Assembly (NCBI GenBank): GCA_963580285.1
Contig: OY757024.1
Location: 125,178,045-125,242,044, forward strand
Length of the DNA: 64,000 nt
Direction: 5' to 3'
Source of the DNA: Lucinisca nassula
Lineage: Eukaryota; Mollusca; Bivalvia; Lucinida; Lucinidae
In this document: positions 33,346-44,510 of the stretch, piece after piece
Position numbering within the stretch: the first letter of the stretch is position 1
How the letters are laid out: the number at the start of each line of letters is the position of its first letter
Made by a program: the position numbers and the translations under genes
The notes under the pieces: generated by a model
What the model saw: the letters and a program-made list of their open reading frames with translations, nothing else
Databases searched by the model: none
What the model was told of the DNA's origin: nothing

Positions 33346-33629
33346 CATTACGAACCCACACCCCTGTACAAATACATTGTAAACTTTATCACCGAAACAA
33401 ACTAAAAGTTTGCTATGAACAATTGTGATATTTTTCCTATTTCTGTTCAAAATATAGATTGAACATGCTCGTTAGAACCGCCTCATCGAGAGGGTTCTAA
33501 CGAGTAGCCACAATCTATGTTTTGGAGCAAAAATAAGAAAAAAATAGGTTTACCCCTGTAAACTCCAGTTTTACAATATGAAAGTGGGGTTCAGTGGGGT
33601 CAAAATTAATAAGGCATAATTTCCTGATG
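33346..33629 (+). mobile_element. Hairpin MITE, family A, diverged
   Basis: The termini CATTACGAACCCACACCCC and AAGGCATAATTTCCTGATG are mutated. The core reads CGTTAGAACCGCCTC / GAGAGGGTTCTAACGAG. Confidence 0.8.
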
Positions 33630-33679
33630 ACACAATAGGTTATAAGTTGTCGTTATCGCTGTTACGATATGTTAGGGCA

Positions 33680-33968
33680 GTGCGCTAACAGGTCCGTGTA
33701 ATGAACACCCATGTATACTCAGGTTTATAAAGAGAAAACTGGAATTTACAGGGGTATACCATATGTTTCTTACTCCTGCTCCAAGATAAAGACATAGGTT
33801 GTGGATATTCGAAAAAATCGCTTCAATGAGGCGCTCTTAACGACCAACATTTTGTTTGGAATATTCATGTAAATAAGCAGAAATAAGATAATATTTACCT
33901 CTGTCAACCCCAGTTTTACAATAACAAAGTGGAGTTTAAGGGTGTTGAGAATAATATAGGCGTGATCA
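33680..33968. mobile_element. Chimeric MITE: B-type left arm, A-type right arm
   Basis: The left end (AGGTCCGTGTAATGAACACC, AAGACATAGGTTGTGG) is a reverse-oriented family B arm. The right end (AGCAGAAATAAG, CCCCAGTTTTACAATAAC, ATAATATAGGCGTG) is a plus-oriented family A arm. The core is eroded. Confidence 0.6.
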
Positions 33969-34011
33969 GACTGGTTTGAGTTGTTTTATCTGGTCGTAAG
34001 CCCGAAAACAA

Positions 34012-34292
34012 CATTACGAAAACACGCCTATACAAATACATTATAAATTTTACCGCCGTAAAAAAATGAAAAATTTCAGATGAAAAATTGTGATATCTTT
34101 CTTATCTCTCCTCAAAATATAGATAGTGGGTACTCATGGTGAGGCGGTTCTAACGAGTACCCACAATCTATATTTAAGAGCAGAAATAAGAAGAATAAGG
34201 TTTACCCCTGCAAACTCCAATTTTATTATATGAACATGGGGTTCAAGGGGGTGGGGGGGGGGTCAAAATTATATAGGCGCGTTTCCGTGATG
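34012..34292 (+). mobile_element. Hairpin MITE, family A
   Basis: Termini are intact (CATTACGAAAACACGCC, GGCGCGTTTCCGTGATG). The left half of the core tip is deleted, and a G-run expansion lies near 34246-34261. Confidence 0.83.
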
Positions 34293-34818
34293 CGGAGCGC
34301 ATATGCTAGTAAAAAGATGATTATTTTCGAGCTATAACTCAAACAGAATGGCAGGTCTTTAAAACATTATTGGATTGGTTTCGTCTGAAATTCCCCATTG
34401 AGCAACAAAAATGACAGAAAAGCTTCACACATAAATTTTCATTATATCAATTGTTATTAAGCTAATTTCTCGCGCTCTTACAACAAGACGTTAAAATACT
34501 TCAGTCGCCCTTAAAGCTGCAGAGAATATTTTTCTGTCTTCACATGATGATTGTTTGGGAGATTACCATGCTCCAAATTAGGAACCTTACTTATTTCACG
34601 CAATGCAATTTGTAAAAGCTCTGTGCAGCAAATTCCCGAAACTATAGGCACGTGTTGTCGGTGTGTGGTCTTACGGCCTATTAAACACTATTAAGAAATT
34701 GTCGACCATGTCAGTTCACCAGCATACCCTTTTCTGAGCAGGCTTATTTGTTAGCGGATAACTCGTTCAGTGCACAATCTTCGGCCAGAAACATTGAATC
34801 GGCAGCATGTACAGAATA

Positions 34819-35071
34819 CATCACGTGAACAAGCCCGTGAAATAAAGACCCCCCTACACCCCACTTTATATAGAGAAAACTGGGGTTCAGGGGGGTAAAC
34901 ATTATTTTCCTTATTTCTGCTCCTAGACATAGGTTGTGGGTGCTCGCACCCAAAACCTATGTTTGGAGTGTAAATAAGAAAAATATTACAAATTTTCATC
35001 CAAAAAGTTACCTTTTACCTTTTTTGAGGTTTAAAAAATGAACTATATCACACGGATGTGTGATCGTAATG
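34819..35071 (-). mobile_element. Hairpin MITE, family B, core tip deleted
   Basis: CATCACGTGAACAAGCCCGTG and CGGATGTGTGATCGTAATG are the ends. The core jumps from GGTTGTGGGTGCTCG to CACCCAAAACC, so the conserved tip is missing. Confidence 0.82.
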
Positions 35072-35113
35072 TGTAAGTAAGGTACTTCATGATTAATCTT
35101 CATAAAACAAAGA

Positions 35114-35416
35114 GCCGGCCTCGGTGGCTCAGTCGGATGCGCGTCTGACTGGTGATCAGGAGGACGCGGGTTCGACTCCCGCCGGGGTCGGCAACATTCT
35201 TTCGTGGAGATTGATCATGAAATCTTTTCTACGGTCATTCTCTCCCTTCCGCTGATTCAAGAAGGGCAGTTGTCAGTTTCTGGCGAAAGAATGTGCACTG
35301 TACTGGTTAACCGCTTACGTATAAGCCTGTCCAGGAAAGTGTTGATAGGTAAACTGACCGGCTCAAAAATGACCTAAATAGTGTTGACTGGGCCGTAAAA
35401 CTTCAAAACAAACAAA
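35114..35416 (+). mobile_element. tRNA-derived SINE, family 2 (reference copy)
   Basis: The head folds as a tRNA: acceptor GCCGGCC pairs with GGTCGGC, box A is GGCTCAGTCGGATG and box B is GGGTTCGACTC. The body holds GAGATTGATCATGAAATC, CGCTGATTCAAGAAGG and GGTTAACCGCTTACG. The tail GACTGGGCCGTAAAACTTC is followed by CAAA repeats. TCATAAAACAAAGA flanks it at 35100-35113 and 35417-35430. Confidence 0.92.
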
Positions 35417-35512
35417 TCATAAAACAAAGAATATAAAGTAAATATTGTCCGTCACTGTAAGGATCAACAATCACCGGTCAGACGCGTACCAGGAAATGAA
35501 GAACCTACTACA

Positions 35513-35847
35513 CACCCGCCCTTCGGGCCTTGGAGAAATAGATTAGGCTGCACAATGCTTCCATGCAGAGACGATACCGACCGCACATGAGTACTGAGTG
35601 GTAATCCGCTTAGAACGTCTAAGCCTTCCCAGGAAAATTGCTGCGAGTCGACAAGTCCATGCTTATAAACCCTATTGGTTTCATTGGGCGGCAGGGATTG
35701 AGATGTCATTTCATTTCAGTGTCGGGTAAAAGTCTCACAAAATTGGAAGCAACGTCTCCAGAATGACCTAAATAGTGTTGACAGAGACGTTAAACCTCAA
35801 ATCAAACAAACAAACGGGGACGTTAAACCTCATATCAAACAAACAAA
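35513..35847 (+). mobile_element. SINE family 1 with duplicated tail
   Basis: The head (ACCCGCCCTTCGGGCCTTGG), body (CATTGGGCGGCAGGG) and tail (GACGTTAAACCTC + CAAA) are present. The tail segment GGGGACGTTAAACCTCATAT is repeated once more at 35816-35846. Confidence 0.78.
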
Positions 35848-36097
35848 ACCTTCTACACCCCAATTTATATTGAAAAAAGTAGGGTTTACGGGAGAATTCG
35901 TTAGTTTCCTTATTTGTGTTCATAGACATACTAGATATTGTGGGTACTCGATAGAACCGCCTCACCGAGGCGGTTCTAACGAGTTCCCACAATATATATA
36001 TAGATTGAGCAAAAATATGACCTATATAAGAATTAAAAGATTTTTTTTTTGTGTGGTAGAATTTTCAATATATTTGACTAGACGTGTTTTCATAATG
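35848..36097 (-). mobile_element. Hairpin MITE, family A, left terminus lost
   Basis: The intact core is flanked by ATATTGTGGG/CCCACAATAT. The right end is GACGTGTTTTCATAATG. It starts at the SINE tail, so its outer left arm is missing. Confidence 0.78.
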
Positions 36098-36377
36098 TCG
36101 CTCACAAATTTCATGGTTTCTAGGGTCTTCGGGGCATTGCAGTTAAATGAGTTAAGAAAATTCTGGAATTGATAAATCAAAGGTAAAGACGGACAAGCAA
36201 AGTTATCTCTACAAACAGCAGAACCACATGCGACAAGCCGAGTTAGCAAGATGGCAACTCGGTAACCTTTACTGAACTAAACTCGGACGCACAGACGTAT
36301 TAAAATGAAAACAGATCAAAATGGTAGAGCATTGAACATAAAACAAATGTAACCGCAACGAAAATACCGCCTTGGGC

Positions 36378-36964
36378 TGGGGACGGCCAGAGGGTTGCGT
36401 TTTGAACTTCTTTGGCCTCGGAGACCCCAGCCCTACCCACTGGCGACTTTGAGTTTTATTCTTTGGCTCATAATAATGGACCAAGGTCTCATCTACAGTC
36501 AACCGACGTGAAAGAAAACCGTCTTCCTTTGACCTAAACCACTTGAATAATGCACTACATACTGATGCTCTGGTAACCATTTGCTTGTCGCTAAAGGATT
36601 TTGGGACCTAACGGGCTATTTACTTGCGCATACACAAGCGACCATGTAAAATTGTTGAAACGCCACCATGTGAAATGTGTAATGCATTCGCTGTTTCTTC
36701 AACCTTAATTCACCTATAAGAGTATACCAGACCCGTACTTTGTGACACATTTCTTTATCTGTGGCATCTGATGGGCGCCCAGACCTGGTCCCGTCTTTTA
36801 AAGGCGTTCTATCGCGTTTGAATTATCAAACCCAGACTTTATCTTGTGCAGAAGACACATAAACACTGGTTTTTATGATCTGTTTTCCCTTTCAAATGCA
36901 AGTACCGAATTACATCACGCTTCTCAACTTTTGACGAAAACCTTGCTTTTGCATCGCCAGCCAT
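36378..36964 (-). pseudogene. Degraded mariner transposase
   Basis: Reading the minus strand from an ATG at 36964, the N-terminus SSKVEKRDVIRYLHLKGKT is typical of mariner's paired-type DNA-binding domain. Further on, in other frames, are RTPLKDGTRSGRPSDATD and NALHISHGGVS. The longest open piece (36580-36410) holds DGFLSRRLTVDETLVHYYEP, with the first catalytic Asp in VDET, then SRQWVGLGSPRPKKFKTQPS. Several stops and frame changes, and loss of everything after about one half, make it dead. The remaining catalytic residues and both TIRs are not found. It abuts a family H-like segment (36230-36377). Confidence 0.88.
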
Positions 36965-37820
36965 GTTTGACGTTCAATATCTTACGAGTGTATGATACGA
37001 TAAGCTTGCAATTTAGCCCTCATGCCTAAAACATGTCTTGAAACAAGGCATGAAAATCTTGGTTGTCTTGTAATCGGATGTGCTGGTAACTTATTAACTT
37101 GCCCTCGTACATAACGACCTTGGAAGCTAAGTCGGATGCGTGTCTGATCAGGCGATTTCGGATTCGATACCTGGTGGATGAACAAATTATTTCGTAAGGA
37201 TTGATTAGGAAATATTATCTACCGGTCAGTGTCCCTCTTCGCTGATTCAAAAATAGCCATCGGAAGAGATGGCAAATCCCCCGACAAAAAGCCAATATGG
37301 CCTTCAGAAGATTGTTCACCAATAGATGTCAGGGGAGATAACTAAAAAACCAGGGCACTCAGAATTGTGGTTCTTGCGCATGACATGCCTGCTTAAGCTC
37401 ATGTATTTCTGTACAAAGTACCATCAATATGTCTCAAAGGGTATTGGAGATATGGTGATCATAAGCTGGTCATACTGTTATATTGGAAGGGTATATAACT
37501 CAAATACCACAGCACCAACAGTTGTGGTTCTTGCACATGACACCCCTTCTGCACTTTGTATACAATTGTGCCAAGTTCCTTTAATATATCTCAAAGGGTG
37601 TTGGAGTTATGGCCATCACAAGGTTATATTGTCAGGGGAGATAACTAAAAAACCAGAACAGCCAGAGTTGTAACTCTTGAGCATGACACACCTGCTTAAC
37701 CGCATGTACATCTGCATCAAGTGCCACCAATATGTATCAAAGGGTATTGGAGGTCCGGTGATCACAAGGTGGCCATACTGTTATTTTGGAAGGGGAGATA
37801 ATTCAAATATCATAGTCCCA

Positions 37821-37966
37821 AGTTTCTGGCGAAAGAATGTGCACTGTACTGGTTAACCGCTTACGTATAAGCCTGCCCAGGAAAGTGTTGATAGGTAAAC
37901 TGACCGGCTCAAAAATGACCTAAATAGTGTTGACTGGGCCGTTAAACTCCAATACAAACAAACAAA
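37821..37966 (+). mobile_element. SINE family 2, 5'-truncated, in HT2
   Basis: GTTTCTGGCGAAAGAATG to GGGCCGTTAAACTCC + CAAA. It is flanked by CATAGTCCCA and CATAGCCCCA (37811-37820, 37967-37976), a target duplication with one change. Confidence 0.85.
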
Positions 37967-38319
37967 CATAGCCCCAAGATTTGTGGGTCTTAGGCATGAG
38001 GCGCCGTCTAAACATTGTGTACAATTGTGCCACTAACCATCAATATACCTCAAAGGGTATTGGAGTTATGGCCATCACAAGGTTATATTGTCAGGGGAGA
38101 TAATTCGAAAACCGGGGCACCCAGAGTTGTGGTTCTTGCACGTGACATACCTGCTTAACCTCATGTATAACTGTACCAAGTAACATCAATATATCTCAAA
38201 GAGTGTTGGCCATCACAAGGTAGTGATTCCATATTATTGTATATGTGGTTCTTGTGCATGACACGCTGTATCAGCCTTGTGAAAAGCTGTGCCAGGTACC
38301 ATCAATATATCTCAAAAGG

Positions 38320-40063
38320 GAGCTTTCCACTAAATGTTTCCCATAGGCGACAATAGTAACCTTTTACCTGTTCCCACAAAAACTACACATACAAAACTTT
38401 TCAAACCTTACTTGTTTATAGAACCATCCTAGCCCAACAAGTTAATGAGAAAAAATCCACATGTTGACCTGCTCCTTTTCAAGTTACAGTCAGCCATGTT
38501 TGTTTACATACTAGAACGGAGTAAATACAAACCAACATTTTTAAAGGTTGGGTGACCCTTATATGTATCATTTTCTCACATTGAAATAAAACATGGGATA
38601 TATATCCAAAGGAAGCAAGTCTGGTTTTTAGAACGCAACTAAAAGCTCTGTCCTAAAGTGTTAAAACCCGGTACCTCCCAGTATTTAGTGCAATGCTATC
38701 TATACCAAACCCTCATTTTCTTTATGATGCATCAAAAGAACAGCCAAATAAAAATTTATGCCATATCTAATAATTTAGTCATGCATAATAAAAGTTAAGT
38801 CACAAAGAATCTTTCAAGTTTGCGAAAAAGTTATCCCTTTCAGATTCAACAAGGAAAGCCGAACGAACCATAGTTTTTGAAAAGCGCAAAGTTTATCTCT
38901 TTCTTGAATGGAACCCAGACACCAGCTTGCATCTGTGGTTCTTCTCCAATGTCTTTGGAACAATTCAATACTAAAATGCACAGAATTATGCCTAAATAGC
39001 ACCAATAATCATTTTTATGGCTATTTTCACACCTACACCCCCTATTTAAAGTAAAAAATGGCATTTTGAGCCTATTTTGAGGCCAAAAAGGCCAAAAAAA
39101 TGTTTGTAAATGCCTTAATGCCATGGGGAATAGCTGAATATATCTGTTCACATCCTTTTACATGATTACAATAAAATAGAACTTATAACGGATGAGAAAA
39201 CTTATCCGGATATTGCAGCGGGCGGTTTCGGAGAGACAATTTTGAAGTTTTTCTTTGGTCTGGGACATAGTCCTAGTGTCATGAAACCTTACTCTTATAA
39301 TCCAGATGGAGTAGATTCTTTCTTGTGTTTGTGTAAATACAATTACTGCAAGTCTCCTTTCCAAACACATCAATAAAAACTGATTTACATGGCTTTAAAG
39401 TACCCCTCCCAAGAACATAGATCAGAGGCAAAAATTCACCAAATACACCCAGTAAGACCTAAATTAGCACTACCATCACAGTTTTACAGTATTTGTGGCA
39501 AAATACATGCCATGAAGATACATTTTATGAAACAGAATTGGACAGAACCTACAAATGTCAGGAAATAGTATGTAATGAATGAAAACAGGACAGCGGTCCT
39601 ACTTTTGCTATTGAGAGCTTTCCCTAAATGTTTTCCATGGGCGACAATAGTAACCTTTTACCTGCTCCCAGAAAAACTACATATACAAAACTTTTCAAAC
39701 CTTACTTGTTTATAGAACCATCCTAGCCCAACAAGTTTATGAGAAAAAATCCACATGTTGATCTGCTCCTTTTCAAGTTACAGTCAGCCATGTTTGTTTA
39801 CATATAAGAACGGTATGAATACAAACCAACATTTTTAAAGGTTGGGTGACCATATAAAATCAGCAAAAATTTCTTTGAGCTGCTTGCAGATATATTTATA
39901 AAACATGCCTCATTGTACTCCCTTATACCTATCATTTTCTCACATTGAAATAAAACATGGGATTTATATCCAATGGTAGCAGGTCTGGTATTTAGAACGC
40001 AACTAAAAGCTCTGTCCTAAAGTGATAAAACCCGGTACCTCCCAGTATTTAGTGCAATACTAC
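38320..40063. mobile_element. 1.74-kb insertion with related direct repeats at its ends
   Basis: It is flanked by CAAAAGG (38313-38319, 40064-40070) and splits one unit of HT2. Its first ~380 bp and last ~450 bp are about 90% alike (GGCGACAATAGTAACC, GGTTGGGTGACC, CCCGGTACCTCCCAG). The middle 38701-39611 is unique. CACTAAAT near the left end is inverted near the right end. No recognisable protein is encoded. Its class is uncertain (a hAT-like or composite element is possible). Confidence 0.55.
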
Positions 40064-40386
40064 CAAAAGGTATTGGAGTTATGGCCATCACAAAGTAGTC
40101 ATTCTATTTTATTAAAAGGGGAAAGCACTTCAAAAGTATGGCAACCAGAGTTCTTGTTCTTGCGCATGACACGCCGTCTCATCCTTGTGAACAATTGTGC
40201 CAAGAACCATGAATGAATATCAAAGCGTATAGGAGTTATGGTCATCACAATGTTGCGTCTACAGACGGAGGGACAGACAGACGGACGGATGCCAGGCTGA
40301 TCGCTATATCCCCCGAACCTATTCGGTCGGGGGATAAAAAGGGCATTTCTCAGTTTTTGGTGAAAAACTGTGCACTGCATACTGGT

Positions 40387-40663
40387 CATTACGATAACAC
40401 ATACAATCTACATAGTGCATATTTAACATCTCCAAATGGCAGTTTTTCTGATGAAATCCTTGATAGTTTTCCTATAAATGTTCAAAACATAGGTTGTGTG
40501 TGCTCGTTAGAACCGCCTCATTGAGGCGGTTCTAACGAGTACCCACAACCTATGTCTTGGAGCAGAAGTAAGAAAAATAATGAATACCCCAGTAAACCCC
40601 AGTTTTCTTTATATAAAGTGGGGTCTAGTGGGGTCTTCATTTCACGGACTTTTTCACGTGATG
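40387..40663 (+). mobile_element. Hairpin MITE, family B, in a SINE
   Basis: It is full-length. The SINE consensus ACTGGTTAACC is interrupted as ACTGGT / TTAAC, so at most one T was duplicated. Confidence 0.87.
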
Positions 40664-41011
40664 TTAACTGCTGGTGCATACGTCTACCTTGGGAAAGTGT
40701 AGTTAGGTCAACTGACTGGCTAGATATGACAAATGATATTGACTAGGCTGTTTAACGCTTAACAAACAAACAGGCATACAAAACAAACAAACATACTTGA
40801 CTGGTATGCATCATCAGTAAAATTTAATTTGATTGTACCAACGATAGTTGCTTGGAATGATTGTATGCCATTGAAATGATAGAAATAATGCATTTGAATA
40901 ATGGACAGAAGAAACCCCATTGTAGATCGCACACGTATTGTGTTTTAACAGATGTTTGAGCATGATATACTTTGTGTCTCCAAAGTTAAGCAATACGGTT
41001 GGCTTCTATTT

Positions 41012-42154
41012 CATCACGAAAACACGCCTATATAATTTTGACCCCATTGAACCCCACTTTTATATAGTAAAACAGGGGTTTCCAAGGGTATACCTTATTT
41101 TTCTTATTTCTGCTCAAAATATAGATTGTAGGCCCTCTTTAGAACCGCCTCATCTTTCTTATTGCACGACCCGCAGAAAAAGCGACCGACTGAAGTCGGT
41201 TGATTTTCTAAGAATGCCCTAAAATCACCGTGTCATTCTGTCATTAGGTCAGTCTGTCTGTCCGTCTGTAACCCGTTTGTGAAAATTGGTGATAGTGACT
41301 TAACCGCTTGGAATATTTAAACAATTTTTGGCATACTGATAGATATCAATGAGATCTAACCAATGAACTTGCGAAATATTACATTCCATTTAGTATAGCC
41401 TCGCCGAGGCGAAAAATGTGAAAATTTTCGAACTGCTTCTCCTCGGAAACCGTTTGGCCGACTGAACTCTAATTTCATATTGAGCCTCTATGGGATGGGG
41501 GAAACCAAAATTTGCTCATGTGGACTAGGTCACATGACCAAAATGGCCGCCAAGCCATATATGGTAAAAACCCTTCAAAAATAGTCTTCTCCAGAACCAC
41601 TGGGCAGATTTCCACGAAACTTAATAAATAGCATCTGGGACGTAGGCCATCATAAATTGCTAAAATCGTGACCCTGGTTTGACCTTGACCTTCTTTGTGT
41701 CTAAGTCAAACTTTGACACATATGCTTTTGTATTGGAAAAGTGAGAATGCATTTTATCCTGCAAACGATTCAGAATACAGTACTAAAGTATAAGATATAT
41801 TTTTGCTCCTTACGATAAGGCGCATTTATTGGGGGAACCGTTTTAGGTCCAGGTAACATGACCAAAATGGCCGCCATACCCATATTTGGTAACACTCATA
41901 AAGCTAAAAGCATCCGGCGGGTCGTGCACTTCAGTTGAAGCACTGGTTTCTGCTCTAAAATATAGTTTGTTGGTAACTCGTTAGAACCGCCTCGATGAGG
42001 CGGTCCTAACGAGTACCCACAATCTATATTTTAGAGCAGAAAAAAGAAATTAGTAGATATTAGAAAAATAAGTTTTACCCCTGCAAACCCCAGTTTAACA
42101 GCATAAAAGTGGGATTCAAGGCGGTCAAAATTATATAAGCGTGTTTTCGTGGTG
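41012..42154. mobile_element. Family A MITE with two identical-type ends, split by HT1
   Basis: The left end (CCTATATAATTTTGACCCC) and the right end (GTCAAAATTATATAAGCG) are both the TATA-side terminus, so the element is symmetric over its whole length. The halves 41012-41162 and 41948-42154 are separated by an HT1 element. Confidence 0.72.
41163..41947 (+). mobile_element. Helentron-like element HT1, single-unit copy
   Basis: It has the same 5' (TGCACGACCCGC) and 3' (GCGGGTCGTGCA + hairpin CTTCAGTTGAAG + CACTGGT) ends as 17656-18749 but only one ~315-bp unit. Removing it rejoins CTTAT and TTCTGCTC of the MITE with no target duplication, consistent with Helentron insertion between two T residues. 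Confidence 0.7.
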
Positions 42155-42302
42155 TAAGTAACTGATTTGATGCGAAAAAAAAAAAAAAAAAAAAAACATT
42201 TTATTTGGGCTAAGTACTGAAATCGGCAATTTGATTGCGCGCCAGTTAGAAGTTGAAAAGGACAGAGTGAACAAATGCATACTATATTTGCTTTGTTTTT
42301 TT

Positions 42303-42442
42303 TTGTTTGTTTTATTTGAGGTTCAACGTCCCCGTCAACACTGTAAAGGTCATTATGGTGACGTTGCTTCCAATCTTGTGGGACTTTTACCCGACATTGA
42401 GATGAAACGACATCTCAAGCCCTGTCGCCCAATGAAACCAAT
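42303..42442 (-). mobile_element. SINE family 1, 3' fragment
   Basis: The reverse strand has GGTTTCATTGGGCGACAGGG, GATTGGAAGCAACGTC and GACGGGGACGTTGAACCTC. Confidence 0.78.
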
Positions 42443-42524
42443 TTTCTTTGTTAGATCACTTGAATGCGAGGCGATTCTATCGTCATGTTAAGAAACATGG
42501 ACCGAGTTCTAAAACTTGTCTCAT

Positions 42525-42613
42525 CATCACGAAAACACACCTATATAATTCTTACCCCTGAACCCCAATTTTGTACAGTAAAACTTGGATTTACAGGGGT
42601 AAACCTTATTTTT
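42525..42613 (-). mobile_element. Family A MITE, left arm only
   Basis: CATCACGAAAACACACC, CCCCAATTTTGTACAG and ACAGGGGTAAACC are present. The core is replaced by the minisatellite that follows. Confidence 0.68.
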
Positions 42614-44118
42614 AACGTTTAAACGACATATTGTTTTCTGTTCCATGCTAATTTTATTGTTTTAAATTCCACGTTACTTTTTCAGAGTGGAACAGCAAAC
42701 AAGAAATGTATTTTTGTTTTCTGTTCCATTCTAATTTTATTGTTTTTAATTCCACCCTATTTTTTCAGGGTGGAAAGGAAAACGATAAATATAACGACAT
42801 ATTATATCGTTTAAACGACATATATCTTGTTTTCCTCTCCACGCTAATTTTATTGTTTTAAATTCTGTTCTGCTAGAAACTGGAACAGAAATGTCCCTTC
42901 CCGGGTTCCGTAATTAAACGATATCTTTATTGTTTAAAAGTCCACGCTCCTTTTTCGGAGTGATAAGGTTTTCTGTTCCATTCTAATTTTATTGTTTTAA
43001 ATTCCACGCTGTATGCTTTCGCAGGGTGGAAAGGAAAACAAGAAATATGTCGTTTATACGACATATTTTTGTTTTCTGTTCCATTCTAATTTTATTGTTT
43101 TAAATTCCACGCTGTTGCTTTCGCAGGGTGGAAAGGAAAACAAGAAATATGTCGTTTATACGACATATTTTTGTTTTCTGTTCCATTCTAATTTTATTGT
43201 TTTAAATTCCACGCTGTATGCTTTCGCAGGGTGGAAAGGAAAACAAGAAATATGTCGTTTATACGACATATTTTTGTTTTCTGTTCCATTCTAATTTTAT
43301 TGTTTTAAATTCCACGCTGTATGCTTTCGCAGGGTGGAAAGGAAAACAAGAAATATGTCGTTTAAACGACATGTTTTTGTTTTCTGTTCCATTCTAATTT
43401 TATTGTTTTAAAATCCACCCTACTTTTTCAGAGTAGAATGAAAAACAAGAAAATGTCATATTATATCGTTTAAACGTCATATTTCTTGTTTCCCTCTCCA
43501 CTCTATATAATTTTATCGTTTTAAAGGTGCATTATTGAGCTTCCGGGTCTCAATTTTTTTTTTTCTGGTTACTCCTTATTGCATACTCCTTTGTCATGTG
43601 TACACTTTTTGAGCCAAATACAGCTTCATAACTTTGTGAAAATGGTCGTTTTCATTCGTGTTTTCCCTTCGCTCTGAACATGTGTTCGGAATTTCTGTTC
43701 TAAAAATAAATCTGTCACTTTACACATACATGGCGACTGTATCGTCTCTGAGTGTCGTTACTTATGGCATGGTATTCAGCGTCATATTTTTTTCCGATTC
43801 CGGCATGGCCTAAGCAAACAAGGCCAAAAATGAACGTCGCATAACGCCATATATGGGGATTCTATTTTTGTCACGAACTAAAAATAGATCTAACTCTTGT
43901 TCGAAACCTAGTTAGGGAATCCCTCTCAAACTCGTTTACCTGTCATCATAATTGTTCAGATTTTTGCATAAAATGCATTCAATTGTATTGTTTTAAAGAA
44001 AAATACCGGCTATATGTATTTTATTTTTGGAAGCATTTTTCCAGATAGCTCAATAATGCACCTTTAAATTCTGTTCTGCTAGAAAATGGAACAGAAATAA
44101 CCTTTCTCGGGTTCGGTA
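42614..44118. repeat. ~103-bp palindrome-rich minisatellite, about eight units
   Basis: The unit starts GTTTTCTGTTCCATTC, includes ATTTTATTGTTTTAAATTCC and ACGCTG...CAGGGTGGAA, and ends ATGTCGTTTAAACGACAT, a perfect 18-bp palindrome in some units. Unit starts near 42968, 43071, 43173, 43276 and 43379 give a 102-103-bp period; outer units are shorter. TGTCCCTTCCCGGGTTCCGT at 42898-42917 matches the terminus of 32382-32724. A TTAA element interrupts it. Confidence 0.85.
43525..44063. mobile_element. 539-bp TTAA-flanked element with 17-bp TIRs
   Basis: AGGTGCATTATTGAGCT at the left is perfectly inverted at the right end. TTAA at 43521-43524 and 44064-44067 flanks it, and its removal restores the host unit's TTTTAAATTC. 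A TTAA target is characteristic of piggyBac-type transposition, though the terminal bases are not the usual CCC. It is non-coding. Confidence 0.8.
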
Positions 44119-44510
44119 AAATTGCCTTAAAATTCAGGTTCCTACATTATCTTTTGCACAAGAGTAAGTGAAAAAAATCACAGTTGAATTACATGTACAT
44201 GTAATACTTTTCCGCGTTTCGAGTCATGTTGTTGGCGGCCAATCAAATAATTCGAATCGTGAACGACTGTGGGGAATGAAAGATGTTTCGTCAGTTCTAG
44301 CGACACTTCGAACTGTCAACACGAAATTCAAATTTCTTTACCAATTGATAGGCAAAGTATTTATATTGAATAGTGTGAAGTCCAACACACTCCACATAGA
44401 AAGCCACTGAATAGTTTTTGGACATAGGTTTTCAGCTAGGACTTCGTGAGCTTTCAGATGTGAGCAGTCTGTTCAGAGGACACAGAACGTTCGCAGGCGA
44501 ATAAATACAT
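44119..44510. other. Unique stretch with an unassigned 80-aa frame
   Basis: A frame at 44168-44410 has no similarity that I recognise and no splice context that convinces me. Nothing else is seen. Confidence 0.35.

Larger units (their letters stand above)
37254..40335 (+). mobile_element. Helentron-like element HT2 with ~150-bp tandem repeats
   Basis: The 5' end has a hairpin (GCCATCGGAAGAGATGGC), then AATCCCCCGAC. About six ~150-bp units follow (landmarks GGGGAGATAACT, GTGGTTCTTGCGCATGACA, CTCAAAGGGTATTGGAG, ATGGCCATCACAAGG). Then come a GACAGACAGACGG microsatellite and a 3' hairpin ending GGTCGGGGGATA, inverted to the 5' motif. It is non-coding. Two later insertions lie inside it. Confidence 0.66.
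37110..40775 (+). mobile_element. SINE family 2 copy split twice
   Basis: The head (GCTAAGTCGGATGCGTG, GATTCGATACC) is 37110-37253. A middle piece (GGGCATTTCTCAG...GTGCACTG..TACTGGT) is 40336-40386. The 3' end (TTAACTGCTGG...TGTTTAACGC + CAAA) is 40664-40775. The gaps are a Helentron-like element and a family B MITE. Confidence 0.7.

Noticed and set aside
35114..35195. Possible functional tRNA gene with a well-paired acceptor stem
   Set aside because: It is the head of a full SINE with a CAAA tail and a 14-bp target duplication.
38846..39151. 101-aa frame on the minus strand
   Set aside because: It lies in the middle of the 1.74-kb insertion, with no recognisable motif or splice context.
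43013..43294. 93-aa repetitive frame
   Set aside because: Read-through of three minisatellite units; no start context or codon bias.
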